From Chionis minor (Eukaryota > Chordata > Aves > Charadriiformes > Chionididae): DNA of 64,000 nucleotides. Under the pieces are notes generated by a model. The model had not been told where the DNA came from and made no database searches. It was given only the letters and a program-made list of their open reading frames with translations. Positions 1 to 10,010 of this stretch are shown in pieces; within the stretch, counting starts at the first letter, position 1; the number at the start of each line of letters is the position of its first letter. The stretch covers positions 248,001 to 312,000 of the forward strand of contig VZSF01002925.1 of the NCBI GenBank assembly GCA_013398295.1, read 5' to 3'. The translations under genes were made by a program, and so were the position numbers.

Positions 1-89
1 AAACAGCATAAATTTTCTGTTCAATAACTTCACTTTTTAGCGAAGCTGCTTTTGGCTGCTGAAACTACCAGCACGTTGTGCGGAAGGTG

Positions 90-656
90 GTCGTGCTCGG
101 AGAGACAAGACCCGTGTTTGTAGGTGATGCCAAGGAATGGGATGCAGAGAGGCTCCTGCTTATCCTTATTGCTGGAACACCAAAGGGCAGCCAGCTGTGT
201 TATCTGCCCCGATGGAGGGTGGGAAGCAGAAAAGCGCTGAGGGGTCCCACCTTCGGGGAGGAGGGGAGAGGACAGGGGACCCAAACCTGACCAACAGGGT
301 GTTCCATCCCATCCGCCTCGTGCTCAGGATAAAAGCTGAGGGATCCAAGGGTCAGGTCTCTCTTCCATGGCCAGTGTCCGAGGAGGGCTCAGTCTGCCTG
401 CCTTTAATCCCGATCCAGAATCGAGTTCCCGTCCGTTGCTGAGTCCAGTCTGGGACTTCCCCAGTGCCCGCTGGTGAGATGATCGTCATCCTGGGAGCTT
501 GATAACGGTTTTGTGTATATTTAATTATTTTCCTTAAAGTAGTTTAGTTCCTTCTAAACTCACAAGTCTCTTTTTCTCTCTCCCCTTCTGGGAGAGAGAG
601 GTGGGGGAGAGCATCTGTCGCTCACCACAGCGGCCAGTTCACCCCAAACCACGAAC
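90..656 (+). mobile_element. Avian ERV LTR-like segment
   Basis: The block looks like an avian endogenous retrovirus long terminal repeat read on the + strand. The GC-rich left part (about 200-330) leads to a TATA-like GATAAAAG at 328-335. A C/T-rich stretch follows with GCTTGATAACGG near 498, then a pyrimidine/purine-rich stretch (565-615), and the block ends near CACCCCAAACCACGAACA (about 640-656). This order matches my memory of a common bird ERV LTR family, but I cannot align it here. No gag, pol or env coding sequence follows, so it is a solo LTR or a fragment. The left boundary is uncertain. Confidence 0.5.
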
Positions 657-1589
657 AACGAGCACGCTGTGGTACAAATGGAGAGGAGCTGGAAACGGCA
701 GGCACATCTATGGCTTTCCCTCAGCTTGCCTGAGGGCCTGAATTGTTAAGTTCATAAAACGTCACGGTGTTTCCATTGGGTTTACATGGTCACAAGTCAA
801 CGCTGGAGATACTCCTGATGGATCTGAACTGCTGTCAGCACGCAGATGTCCCTCCTTAAACGTCTTACTTGGTTTTAAAGTTTCCTGGGCTCGTTCGGAG
901 TTAAACAAGTCTCCTTTTGCTATGAGCGTTAAAGGGTGAGACCATTCCTCTAACATAGCTGACATTCTTAAGACAGCACTTTGGATTGAGGAGGAGTTCC
1001 TACAGGTCATATCCAAAGCTTTCGACTGTCCTACATCTTCAGAGAGCCACGACAGGGAATTTAAGACCATGGGACGCTGTTGGATGAGACCAGCGATCCT
1101 CCGGCCCGGCCGTGTGCCTCGGTGGCAGCAGCACGTGGTGTTTCTATGGAGTGTGCGCTCCTGGCCCTGTTTTTCCTCGGTATCCCTGCTGCGTCGGGAA
1201 TGCCGGCCGGTACCTCCCTGCCTAGTCCTTCTCACCTTTCCTTGTCAGCCTGCTGTGGATCCGACAGCTGCCTTGGAACTTGGTGGTACCTGCCTCCACA
1301 GCCTTCTCCAGCAGGAACTTCGGAAGCTCCCTGCCAGCTGTGAAGGGAGGCTTTTACCTCTCTTCTTCCTGCTTTGAAGCTAATCTCCAGTAGCTTCCTC
1401 AAAGGCTTCCTACTGGCAGGAGTTAATTAACAGTGGTGATGCATTGATTTGCTTTTCCTTTTCCCTTTTTTTTTTTCCTTTTTTAAATCCCCCCACCGCT
1501 TGTAAACTCTGGTCATGTTCACTGTGAGCCTCGTGTCCTCCCAGCTGAGCGATTCCAGGTTTTTGTAGTCTGGCCTTGCACGGCAGCTG
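657..1589. other. Unannotated stretch, no gene seen
   Basis: Mixed-composition DNA without a recognisable repeat or exon. Overlapping open frames on both strands between about 760 and 1380 have no recognisable protein content. A T-rich run lies at 1466-1485. Confidence 0.5.
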
Positions 1590-1720
1590 CTCCGTCTCTC
1601 GCTGGCTTCAGCTGCCCTGCTCTAGACCTTCTGGAAGTCCACCACGTGTTTCTTCTGGTGCAGAGGCCAGAACTGAACGCAAGATGTGGATGCTTTACTA
1701 TTTTGCGCAGTAACATGCTT
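1590..1720 (-). mobile_element. Possible ancient CR1/L3-type LINE fragment
   Basis: The + strand text around 1615-1700 (tctagaccttctggaagtcc, then ggccagaactgaacgcaaga) resembles the reverse complement of the 3' part of old CR1/L3 LINEs, where '...ccagaactgaacacag...' is typical. It is strongly diverged and both ends are unclear. It could also be chance similarity. Confidence 0.4.
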
Positions 1721-4423
1721 TAAGTACCATGTTTTCAGTACCCTTCCTAATGATACACAATGTTTTATTGCCTTTTTTTGGTCAGCTACTGCTCTTTGAG
1801 CTGCTGATTTCAGAGAAGACAGTGACTCAGCCTTCCTCCCGCAGCTGGAACTGGAGACAGTGCAAGTGTTAAGTGGTTAAGGGCGTATTGCTCAGAATAT
1901 TTTTCCCCTAGACGCGTTACATCACGTCTATGTTGAAGTGTATCTGCTGTCTTTTAGCAACTCGCTTCATTTTTGCGAGCTGCTCCTGGATATTTTTCCC
2001 GTTGGCATTTTTACAGGTGGCTTTTGCCCACCTGTAAGAGCTCGGTATCACGTGCAGACCTGAAGATTTCATTCTATGCATTTTGTGACGCTGAGTGAAA
2101 CCGATTCTTGGGAACCATCCTCCAGTCTCTCCTCTATCCGTACCTCTCCTCCCCATAGGCAAAAGGTCTAGATAGGACTTGTGGAGATACTGGGAATAAA
2201 TTCTTTTATCTGAGTTGCTCAGATACCGCATGTTCTGTAACTCGGTGTGTAATGAGATTGATCCCACCTGCCCCGGGTAATGATTGAGTCATTTCTTTTG
2301 CTCTTCTTCACCTCCTCGAATGCAGCTTCCACCAGAACTCTTTCATTTAATCTCTTACTGTTCGGTATTTCTGGTCTGAAATTTGGCTGGCTAGATAACG
2401 TCGTGGGCATGGTCAATGATGCCGTGGAAATGAATTTGAAGTTTCTGGGTGCGTGCCCTTTGAGGGCAGGGCAGAGCTCAGCTGAGATGAGGAGAAAAAG
2501 CCTCTGGATTACTCCCAGCATCTTAATCAAAACTCAGGGATTTTTTTATTTTTTTATTTTTTTTAGATTTCAAAACCTGGTATTTAACTGGGAGTGATTT
2601 AGGAGGAGTTTCTCCCAGTGGGAGAGGGGAAGTGGTGACTGGAAGCTGTTGAAAGACTTTTGTAGATGCTGTAAACTAAGGAGACTAAACGTTGCTTTTG
2701 TTTTTAAATCATGGTGGGTGGGAAGCAGAAGGCAGGTATAAACAGAAGATAGGGGGCAGTGAGAAGAGTTGCAGCAGTTAATTAGCCACTGATTTGTCAA
2801 TTTGTTGTCGTTTACGGAAGCAAATATAAACTGAAGATGTACCTGAGATGTAGGGCAAGTCAGCCAGCACTTGCACTGCTGTAATAAAGTTATGCTCATG
2901 CGTGTTTAGAGCTATTTGAAGTATGTCAGATACAGTGATGATCACACTGTAAACGTGCCTGGTACATATTTTGTCAACCAAATATATAATCTGAAAAAAA
3001 ACAAGTGTTCTGTGCAGTACTTGAGTCGGTGCTCTAACTTTTCCTTACCTTAATTTTGTGTTGCTTCTGTGATACAGAGGCAGCTGCTTGCGTTAAAACT
3101 AATAACCGGTTTAACAGAACTTCTCAAAAATACAACACGGGCTGCGCTTGTTTCTCGAGGAGGGTCTCTTAGCACTTCCTTCTTGGCTGTTTGCTGGTGA
3201 ACCTTTTCAGCAGACATAAATGAAAATGTTAAATCATTACTGCTGATATTTGCAGCTGGAGCCAAGATTTAAACAAAGATGATAAAGGATGACCGTGCAA
3301 AATGGATCTCCTGTGAAGCAGAGTTGTAAACAAAAGATGTGTGGTTTTCTGTGCTGAATTTCTTTTGATCTGGCCAAAGCACAGAAAAATGCACACAAGT
3401 TTTGTTCATGAAGCTGTCTGTCCTATAGTCATCCCCCTGACCATCTCTCCCCATGGGAACAGATGAAAATTTAGAGTTTGTGGTGGATATTTGGCTGCTG
3501 CTGTGACGACGGCAAGTGCGATAAATATGTCAATAGGGGGGAAAAAACCTCAAAGTAAGCAAATGGAGTTTTTAGCGCTGTTATGATTGACTTATGAATA
3601 CTGTGTCAGGTATTTGTGTCTGCAAATCGGGGAAGCTACTATAAGTAAAAATAGTTGGAGCATTCAAAGACTTGTAAGGGTGATCAAAGGTTTAGAAAAA
3701 TGGGCCTTTATAGTGATCCACTTCTGCCTCTCATCCTCCATAGCTAATATGAGAAAAGATTTGATTGAGTCACTCTTTTAAATTGCCCTAAAATTGCCTT
3801 AGTGGGAAATGATATAATAAAGGGCTGTTAACATTTAGCTCGGCAGGCTGCTAAATTAGAAGTAGGTTAGATTTAGGTTAGAAATAAGGGATGCATTTCT
3901 AATGATGAAGGGGGAAAAAAAAAGTACACCTATTGCACGAACTAACCAGTGGTTTATGTAATCTTGTAGTCATATTGTAAAACTTTTTTAACAGCTTTTC
4001 CTTAGTGGGTGTGCTGTAAGAATGAACTCATTGTTATCTCCAAGGTCATTGCTCGATAGGTTCGGTGATCATGGATAAATCCTCAAGATTCTGAACAAAT
4101 ACTGAAATTTTACAAAGCAGGGGGTTTTTTTGAAAGATGACTTGTGTCTTAATTATTTACTCTTTAAAAAAAGAAAAATATTTCGACATAGACGATGAGA
4201 TCTCAACTTCATTGAAGATTAGAGGAACATCCAGCTCTCTTTTTTGCCTGCCAGAGAATAGCAGGAAGGGAAACTTCCAGGATGTTGAATCCAGCCTCTG
4301 AGACAGTATCCTTCAGCATCGGTCGCACAAAGGTTAAACGCTGAAAACATGAGTGTATTCCTAGATGATTTTGGTACCGGTAGCTAAACAGCAAAATCAC
4401 ACCTTAAGTGGAGTCTGTGATAT
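1721..4423. other. AT-rich non-coding stretch
   Basis: No exon, repeat family or RNA gene is recognised. A T/A-rich simple stretch lies at about 2540-2565. Short open frames show no protein signature. Probably intergenic or upstream intronic DNA. Confidence 0.5.
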
Positions 4424-4532
4424 GATGTGGTGCTGAGGGACACAGTTTAGGGGTGGTTTTTTGGCATAGGTTTATGGTTGGACTCGAAGATCTTGAAGGT
4501 CTCTTCCAACCCAAGTGATTCTATGATTCTGT
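4424..4532 (+). mobile_element. CR1 LINE 3' end fragment
   Basis: This is a severely 5'-truncated CR1 copy of the same subfamily as those ending at 16916, 51453 and 54950. It has the shared GGCATAGGTTTATGGTTGGA block and the terminal CCAAGTGATTCTATGATTCT. Only about 109 bp of the non-coding 3' end remain. Confidence 0.9.
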
Positions 4533-5321
4533 ATTCCTCGTTCAGCTGGAAGGATTGTTGTGGAATGACATGTGCTGCTCGGCTTCCTGGAGACTGTGGT
4601 CTGTGGTTCCTCGTGTGCCGAGAGCCTCTGCTCTTCACTGGAATGAGAGATCGGTCCATCGGTATGAACTGAATATCTGAATGAATTTCAAGGGAATACT
4701 GTACAGTTAGAGTCAGCCAGTTCCTGCTACAGGAGAACAGGATTAAATTTCTTGTGGTCTGCTGCAAACCGCGGCTCTGGAAAGAGATCAGTGCTGCAGT
4801 TGGGGTGGGAGTCTGAGCCTCTGTACTTGTCCGTGGAGCCATATTCTCATTTTACGTTGAGGTAGGAACACGAAGCTCACAAACTATTCCTGTTTTCAAT
4901 GATTAGATGTTACTCTTGGAAAGAAGATGTTAAATTGCGGCTCCTTTTCCAAGAAAACATTTGAGGAAATTTGCAATGCAAAATGCATAGCTTCATAAAA
5001 ACAAATATGGTGTTAGAGATATCCAGTACTCGAGGCTTCCATAAATCCTAGAAAAAACTATTTGTGACAGGATCCACAAAGCCTTATTGAAATGTACTGC
5101 CCCAAACCACCTCAGTGGTATAGCAGTACTAGTAGCATTCTTTCTTTAAAATACAGTTTTGGTTGGTTTTGGTTTTTTTGTTCCTCAGTGAATTCATGTA
5201 GGTAATTGGTTAACTTAGCAAGTTTTTTTTGGCTGAAGAACTTTCCTATTTTATAGCACCTCTGGTGCTGTTACAGCTTCTTTACTGTTCTGTTATTGTC
5301 ATCTGCGCATGGTATTACAGA
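4533..5321. other. Unannotated stretch
   Basis: No gene or repeat family recognised. A T/G-rich tract lies at 5156-5182. Confidence 0.45.
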
Positions 5322-5368
5322 AACCTTGATTGGAAAGGACCTGTTGAGGCCACCTGCCCCACCCTCTC
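5322..5368 (-). mobile_element. Short CR1 3'-end remnant, minus strand
   Basis: The + strand reads ttggaaaggacctgttgagg followed by ccacctgccccaccc, which matches the reverse complement of a CR1 3' end (usual form ttggaagggacctctggagg). About 47 bp is recognisable. It faces the + strand CR1 piece starting about 70 bp downstream. Confidence 0.45.
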
Positions 5369-5439
5369 AATATCTATTTGAGATAAAACCAAGTTTTCTT
5401 TGAGAACTGGCTTACGTTTACATGATGTGTAGCAGCTTG

Positions 5440-5664
5440 TAGGGAAATTGCATGTCAGCATGAGGAGGAACTTCTTTCCCTTGAGGGTGGCGGAGCACTG
5501 ACAGAGGCAGCCCAGAGAGGTGGTGGAGTCTCCCACTCTGGAGACATTCCCAACCCCCCTGGATGCGTTCCTGTCCAACCTGCTCTAGGTGACCCTGCTT
5601 TCAGGGGCTTCGACTAGATGATTTCCAGAGGTCCCTTCCAAGTCCTACCACTTGGTGATTCTGT
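5440..5664 (+). mobile_element. CR1 LINE 3' fragment
   Basis: Typical CR1 sequence is visible: CATGAGGAGGAACTTCTTTC, then GGCAGCCCAGAGAGGTGGTG, then the 3' end with CCAGAGGTCCCTTCCAAGTC and TTGGTGATTCTGTGTA. It resembles the copy at 25393-25814 rather than the younger GGCATAGG subfamily. It is 5'-truncated and has no intact coding sequence. Confidence 0.88.
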
Positions 5665-6349
5665 GTAATAGGGTCCAAAAATTATTTTTATTTCTGCCTG
5701 TTCAAACTTTACGGTTTGTTCCCTACCTAGTAGCACGGTAAGACATGTAAGGAAAATAAACACAGAACATGACTGATCCCTCGAAAGTGTCAGTAGGAGT
5801 AGAAGCACATGAAATCTGACTAATTTTTACTTTTGTTTTGAATAACTACTTTGGAGCAGTTAAGAAACATAAGGTTGGTTCGTGTTTGACAGCTGTAACG
5901 CTGTGGTTTGCGTGACAGCATTCACATGCACTCAGGACAGGAGTCATAGGAGCAAAGTCAGTCCAGACCTCCATTGCGTGAAGGAATCCTTCCCAACAGG
6001 ACAACTCTCCAAAATGCTCTCGAGTCTCTCCTTACAGTCGCAAACCAGATTAGGAGCCTGACTTTTGTTTTTTCTCTTCAAATCTCAGCGTTGAATGACT
6101 TCCTCCTGTATAGAGATGTGAACGATATACTGTGCTTCAAAAAGGGGAAGGTTTTGCACAGAGAAGAAGGCGAGTTTGGAACCGAGATCTGAAATGAGTA
6201 GCTGCCTAACCACGTCACCTCAGTTTGCTTCTCAGCGCGTGAAGTTTGCAAAAAATTGTCAGAGTCCACTAATCTTTTTTTCAGTGTTAAATGTTGTTAC
6301 GCTTTGAGAAACCCCATGACAATCTACTGTCGTTTAGACAATTATTCTG
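5665..6349. other. Unannotated stretch
   Basis: No repeat family or exon recognised. Confidence 0.45.
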
Positions 6350-6830
6350 TCACCCAATGACCCCTCCCCACCCAGGAAGAGGAATTGGGAAGAAAACAAG
6401 GAAACCTGGGGATTGAAAAATAAACAGGTTTAATAGGATAGAAGTGGATAATTAAGAGTACTAACACCAAAGAGCCCATATTGATCCCAATACCCACATA
6501 TACTCTACAAGGGTTGTACTCAGCCAGCTCTCCCAGTAGAAGCCACGCTCTCCCAGCAGTGGTCAGTGAATGGTGGACACAGTGAGCGCTACAGCTTTGG
6601 GAGGAAGGGAGGGACTCAGGGATCTGGCACCGGGGCAAAAAGTCCTCTGGGATCGCTGCCAGATCAAGGGGGAGCCAGCTTTCTAATCTATATTGGATGT
6701 GCTGTTCATGGTATGAAATAACCCTCTTGGCAGCTTGGGTCAGGTGCCCAAGTCTCACTCCTCCTCATCCCTGCACCTGGCCAGCTCGAAAACACCAAGA
6801 CCTTGAAACCCACACGCCGTAGCGGGCTAT
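6350..6830 (-). mobile_element. Probable avian ERV/LTR fragment
   Basis: The segment contains GTGCTGTTCATGGTATGAAA (6699-6718) followed by a CTTGGCAGCTTGGGTCAGG-type block and a C-rich stretch. I recall this order from an avian ERV LTR family, seen there in reverse orientation. The left part carries AATAAACAGGTTTAATAGGA and a GTGGTCAGTGAATGGTGGAC-type block. The 138-residue open frame on the - strand (6342-6758) has no recognisable viral domain. Family, strand and boundaries are inferred from memory without alignment. Confidence 0.45.
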
Positions 6831-6837
6831 AAAATAA

Positions 6838-7098
6838 GTGTCTTCACAAATGCAGACACTAGAGTCTTCCAAAAATACAGTTTTCCCAAGCATTAGGAAA
6901 GAAATTAGTCCTGAGTCGCTCAAACGAGGACAGATGTTAAATGGAAAACGGTATTTGGAGAATAAAACTAAGAAGGTTCAAGGCAGGAAATATGAGAAAG
7001 CGCTGGGGAGACAGGATAAATCCAAGGGTAAGAAATACATCAACGTTTCTGATGTCACTCTGCAGCTAATAAAAATACATGAAGGTAATGAACATTGA
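6838..7098 (+). other. Unidentified lysine-rich open frame
   Basis: An 86-residue open frame directly right of the ERV-like segment. The first in-frame ATG is a few codons in (6850). The predicted peptide is strongly basic, with KTKKVQGRKYEKALGRQDKS-type content and no hydrophobic segment, and it ends at TGA. A fair splice-donor-like AAGG|GTAAGA lies inside it near 7027. I recognise no family. It could be a chance frame in A-rich DNA, an exon, or a decayed retroviral piece. Confidence 0.2.
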
Positions 7099-8533
7099 CT
7101 TCCTGTTGCGGTGTCTGAATGCGCAAACACCCAAGTGGAATTGTTACTAGTAAATGTGTTTTCTTCATTTATGCTTTTAGGAGTTGATATTTCTGCAGTG
7201 GGTGGTGTTGGCAGAATTAAGGTGGATTAGCCTATGCAGGACCTTGTGCTTAATGGAAATCTTTGAAAAATAATAATACAAGTAAATTGCTAAGTGCATT
7301 TGTACGATTTCAAGTAGACTGATATGACCTTCAGGCTTCAGTTTCTGTTGTCCAACTTGTTTTTAAATCTAGTGTTTCTCCATTAATCATAGAAAACAGT
7401 TGCTCTTACACTAAATTGTATTAGGAGAATGTGTACTTGTAGGAAGCTGTTCAGTGTATTTGTCCCAGAGGTGTAGCGTCTCTTCAGTTAATGCACTTGC
7501 GGAACAGATTTGCGGTGAAACATGGAAATAAGGAATCATTACAGTGTTTGCCTTAAATATAGTAATGGTGCTGATGGAGTAGGTGTCTTGTTTGGTGAGG
7601 TCCCAGTGCAGTAATGGGATTTATGTGGATGCCAGGGCCTGTGTGGGCAGAGATCGCAGGGGAAAACATGGCTCAGGTGGGAAGGACAAACACTAGAATA
7701 TGGTCAGGACTTTCTTAAGTTAAAAATATGCGTGTCAGCTGCAGAGCGTTCCCTGGAGGTGTTTGAAATTGCATGGTTAAGTTCCTGGAACGTAAATTAA
7801 TGTTTTCTGCCTATCTGTCTGTATTTGACAACATATTTTTCTGGTGGTTATGTTTACCGTTATTTTCTTGAAATCCATCGTGAAGGCACACTTAACCAAA
7901 TAGTCTGCTTGGAGAGCAATAAATGCTGTGATAAAACATTCCTAGTACATTAAGAATTAGAATAAAACTTTAATGCAGCTTGGAATTTTTTTGCAGTAAC
8001 TTAAATTTTTCGATGTTATTTAGTTTTAAATGGATTTAGAGATTAGTTTCTATCACTGTAGAAAAAATAAAATCAAATACGGTATTTTCTACTCTGCAAT
8101 TTTAGTTGTTTTATTCGGGTGGCTACAGTTGTTCATTTTATTGTACATCCCAGTGACAAGCAGGAATTTTTTTGTGACTTTATAAAAAAGTGCGTGGTAG
8201 CTATTAAACATATATGAACAGACAGAAAGGTGCAATGTTTCTCTTCATTTACCTTTCCAAATTAATTGTCACTGCAATGGACTTTTCTGCCGGAAGAAAG
8301 CTCCATTCCGCGCGCGCTGATCTGGATTCTGTGCAGGAGCTGGTGCAGGAGGTGACGTCGGATTTTTCCTTCCTGCATATTATGGATCTTCTTCCGCTCT
8401 GGGTTTCTCCTCTCTCGAGGCATTTCTTATGACAGAAGAAGGTTTTGTTCATAAGCAGACAGTATAATGAGCGTCTTTTAAAAGTACTTTATTATCTTTT
8501 TAACTTTTCTAAGTTCTACCAGCATAAAGCATA
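7099..8533. other. AT-rich non-coding stretch
   Basis: No exon or repeat family seen. AT-rich from about 7900 to 8200. Confidence 0.45.
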
Positions 8534-8596
8534 GCAGAGGGGTTGGAACTAGATGATCTTTACGGTCCCTCCCATCCTAAACCATTCGGTGATGCT
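8534..8596 (+). mobile_element. CR1 LINE extreme 3' end
   Basis: The sequence reads GGGGTTGGAACTAGATGATC, then a diverged GGTCCCTCCCATCCTAAACC and ATTCGGTGATGCT. This is a CR1 3' terminus of the GGTTGGAACTGGATGATC type. Only about 63 bp remain and it is diverged. Confidence 0.8.
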
Positions 8597-9983
8597 AAAT
8601 ATTTTCCTCTGGGTTTTGTGGGATCCTTTTGCTATTTTCATTTCGTGTTTTAAGCGCCTTTCAGCTTCGTGTATTGCCATTTCGTTGTCTCCTCCGAGTA
8701 CTACAGCTCACTTCTGAAACTCTGAGTAGGCTGCCTTTCCATTTCAGGTGTAATTCTCTTTTGGTGTTCGAGTTTTACGATGTTTTGCAGCCACAAACGT
8801 GGATTGTAACTGAATGCAAGCATGATGCTAAGAATCTGTTGGTGAGAGCGGGGCTAATAAATTTATTAAGTCTCGTTATTTCTTCTAATAGGTAGCAAAG
8901 CAGTGATCATCTACCCTGCTAATCTCTGAATCTGTTCCAGTTACTGCACCTCTGGTTAAAGTTCAGTTCCAATGTGGATTTTGTACCCAAGAGGATGATT
9001 TTATTACTTCTCATTGCTGTCTCCTTTTAACCCAATAACTGTGCAGACCTTTTCTTAGGTTCAGTTCAGTTTCTTTACTACTTCCCCTTTCTCATCACCC
9101 CTGTACTTGGATTGCATTCATTTCAGCTTTCGTTAATCCCTTGATGCGTGTACCCAGTTCTTGTCCTTACAGATTTTTTTGTAATTTTTGCTTTCTGGTT
9201 CTTTGTGGGGTCTCGTTTCTGTTCTGGACTCTGATCAGTATCTCCAGTCCCAGTTACTGAAATGACAAGTAGATATTATGAAAAGCAGGCAGAAGGAATA
9301 TAATGAGTTATAGTCTATATAATTACCTATTTAGGAGATTTAATGTGTATGCATTTATACGCATCTTTTCTTTAGTGTGTAATTTTTAATATGATCTGTT
9401 TAGACGCTGACACAGTGGTTCTTGTAAAGTTAATTGCAGCTCCAGACAGTCTTGATGTTTACTATAAAAATGTTCAGCAACTGTGTCTATTGTGCCTCAG
9501 TGACAAAAATCAGTCTCCTTTCAGTAGTATTCTGTGTTTTCCATACTTACCAGTTTGTAAGCTTGGCTGCCTTTTCACTAAAGGTTTAAGAATAACGAAA
9601 ACGTATGGTACTGTCCTCTTCATAGGCACAGACTAACCCTGACACTTTCAGCTCTGAAATTATGTGGGTGATAATGGTGAAATCCGCATGTAACACTTAA
9701 TTTGTGCGTAGTGACCTGTATTCTGCTGCAGTAATTACGCTCATTGCCTGGCAGTATCATCTTTGTCCTTCAGTTAGGTAGGCAAAACGTAATCTTGTTA
9801 ATGAACGGGGTGAGACAAGGCAAATGCTTTTGATTTGCGTGTGGCATGCCTAGCAGCCAGTAAATTGCTTCAAATAGTGTGCTTTATTAAACAAGTACAG
9901 CCTTGCAGAAAAACAATTAGGCCAGTGCAATTTTAGAGCTATTTTTGCCTCCTGTTTCTAAATGTATTTCTTTCTTGTTACAG
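8597..9983. other. Unannotated stretch
   Basis: No gene or repeat recognised. The open frames at 8629-8895 and 9391-9636 look like chance frames. Confidence 0.45.
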
Positions 9984-10010
9984 ATATTTCGAGACTTCCC
10001 TTGCCAGCAG
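9984..10010 (+). other. Micro-exon-like element, 27 nt
   Basis: A pyrimidine-rich tract TATTTCTTTCTTGTTACAG (9965-9983) forms a strong acceptor. Exactly 27 nt later CCAGCAG|GTAAGTTC gives a consensus donor. The length is a multiple of three. The three readings are IFRDFPCQQ, YFETSLAS- and -ISRLPLPA-, and none is recognised. A plausible branch-point-like TTCTAAAT lies at about 9956-9963. It may be a real micro-exon of an alternative PTK2 upstream transcript or of a long non-coding RNA. It may equally be a decoy pair of splice sites. Confidence 0.3.
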
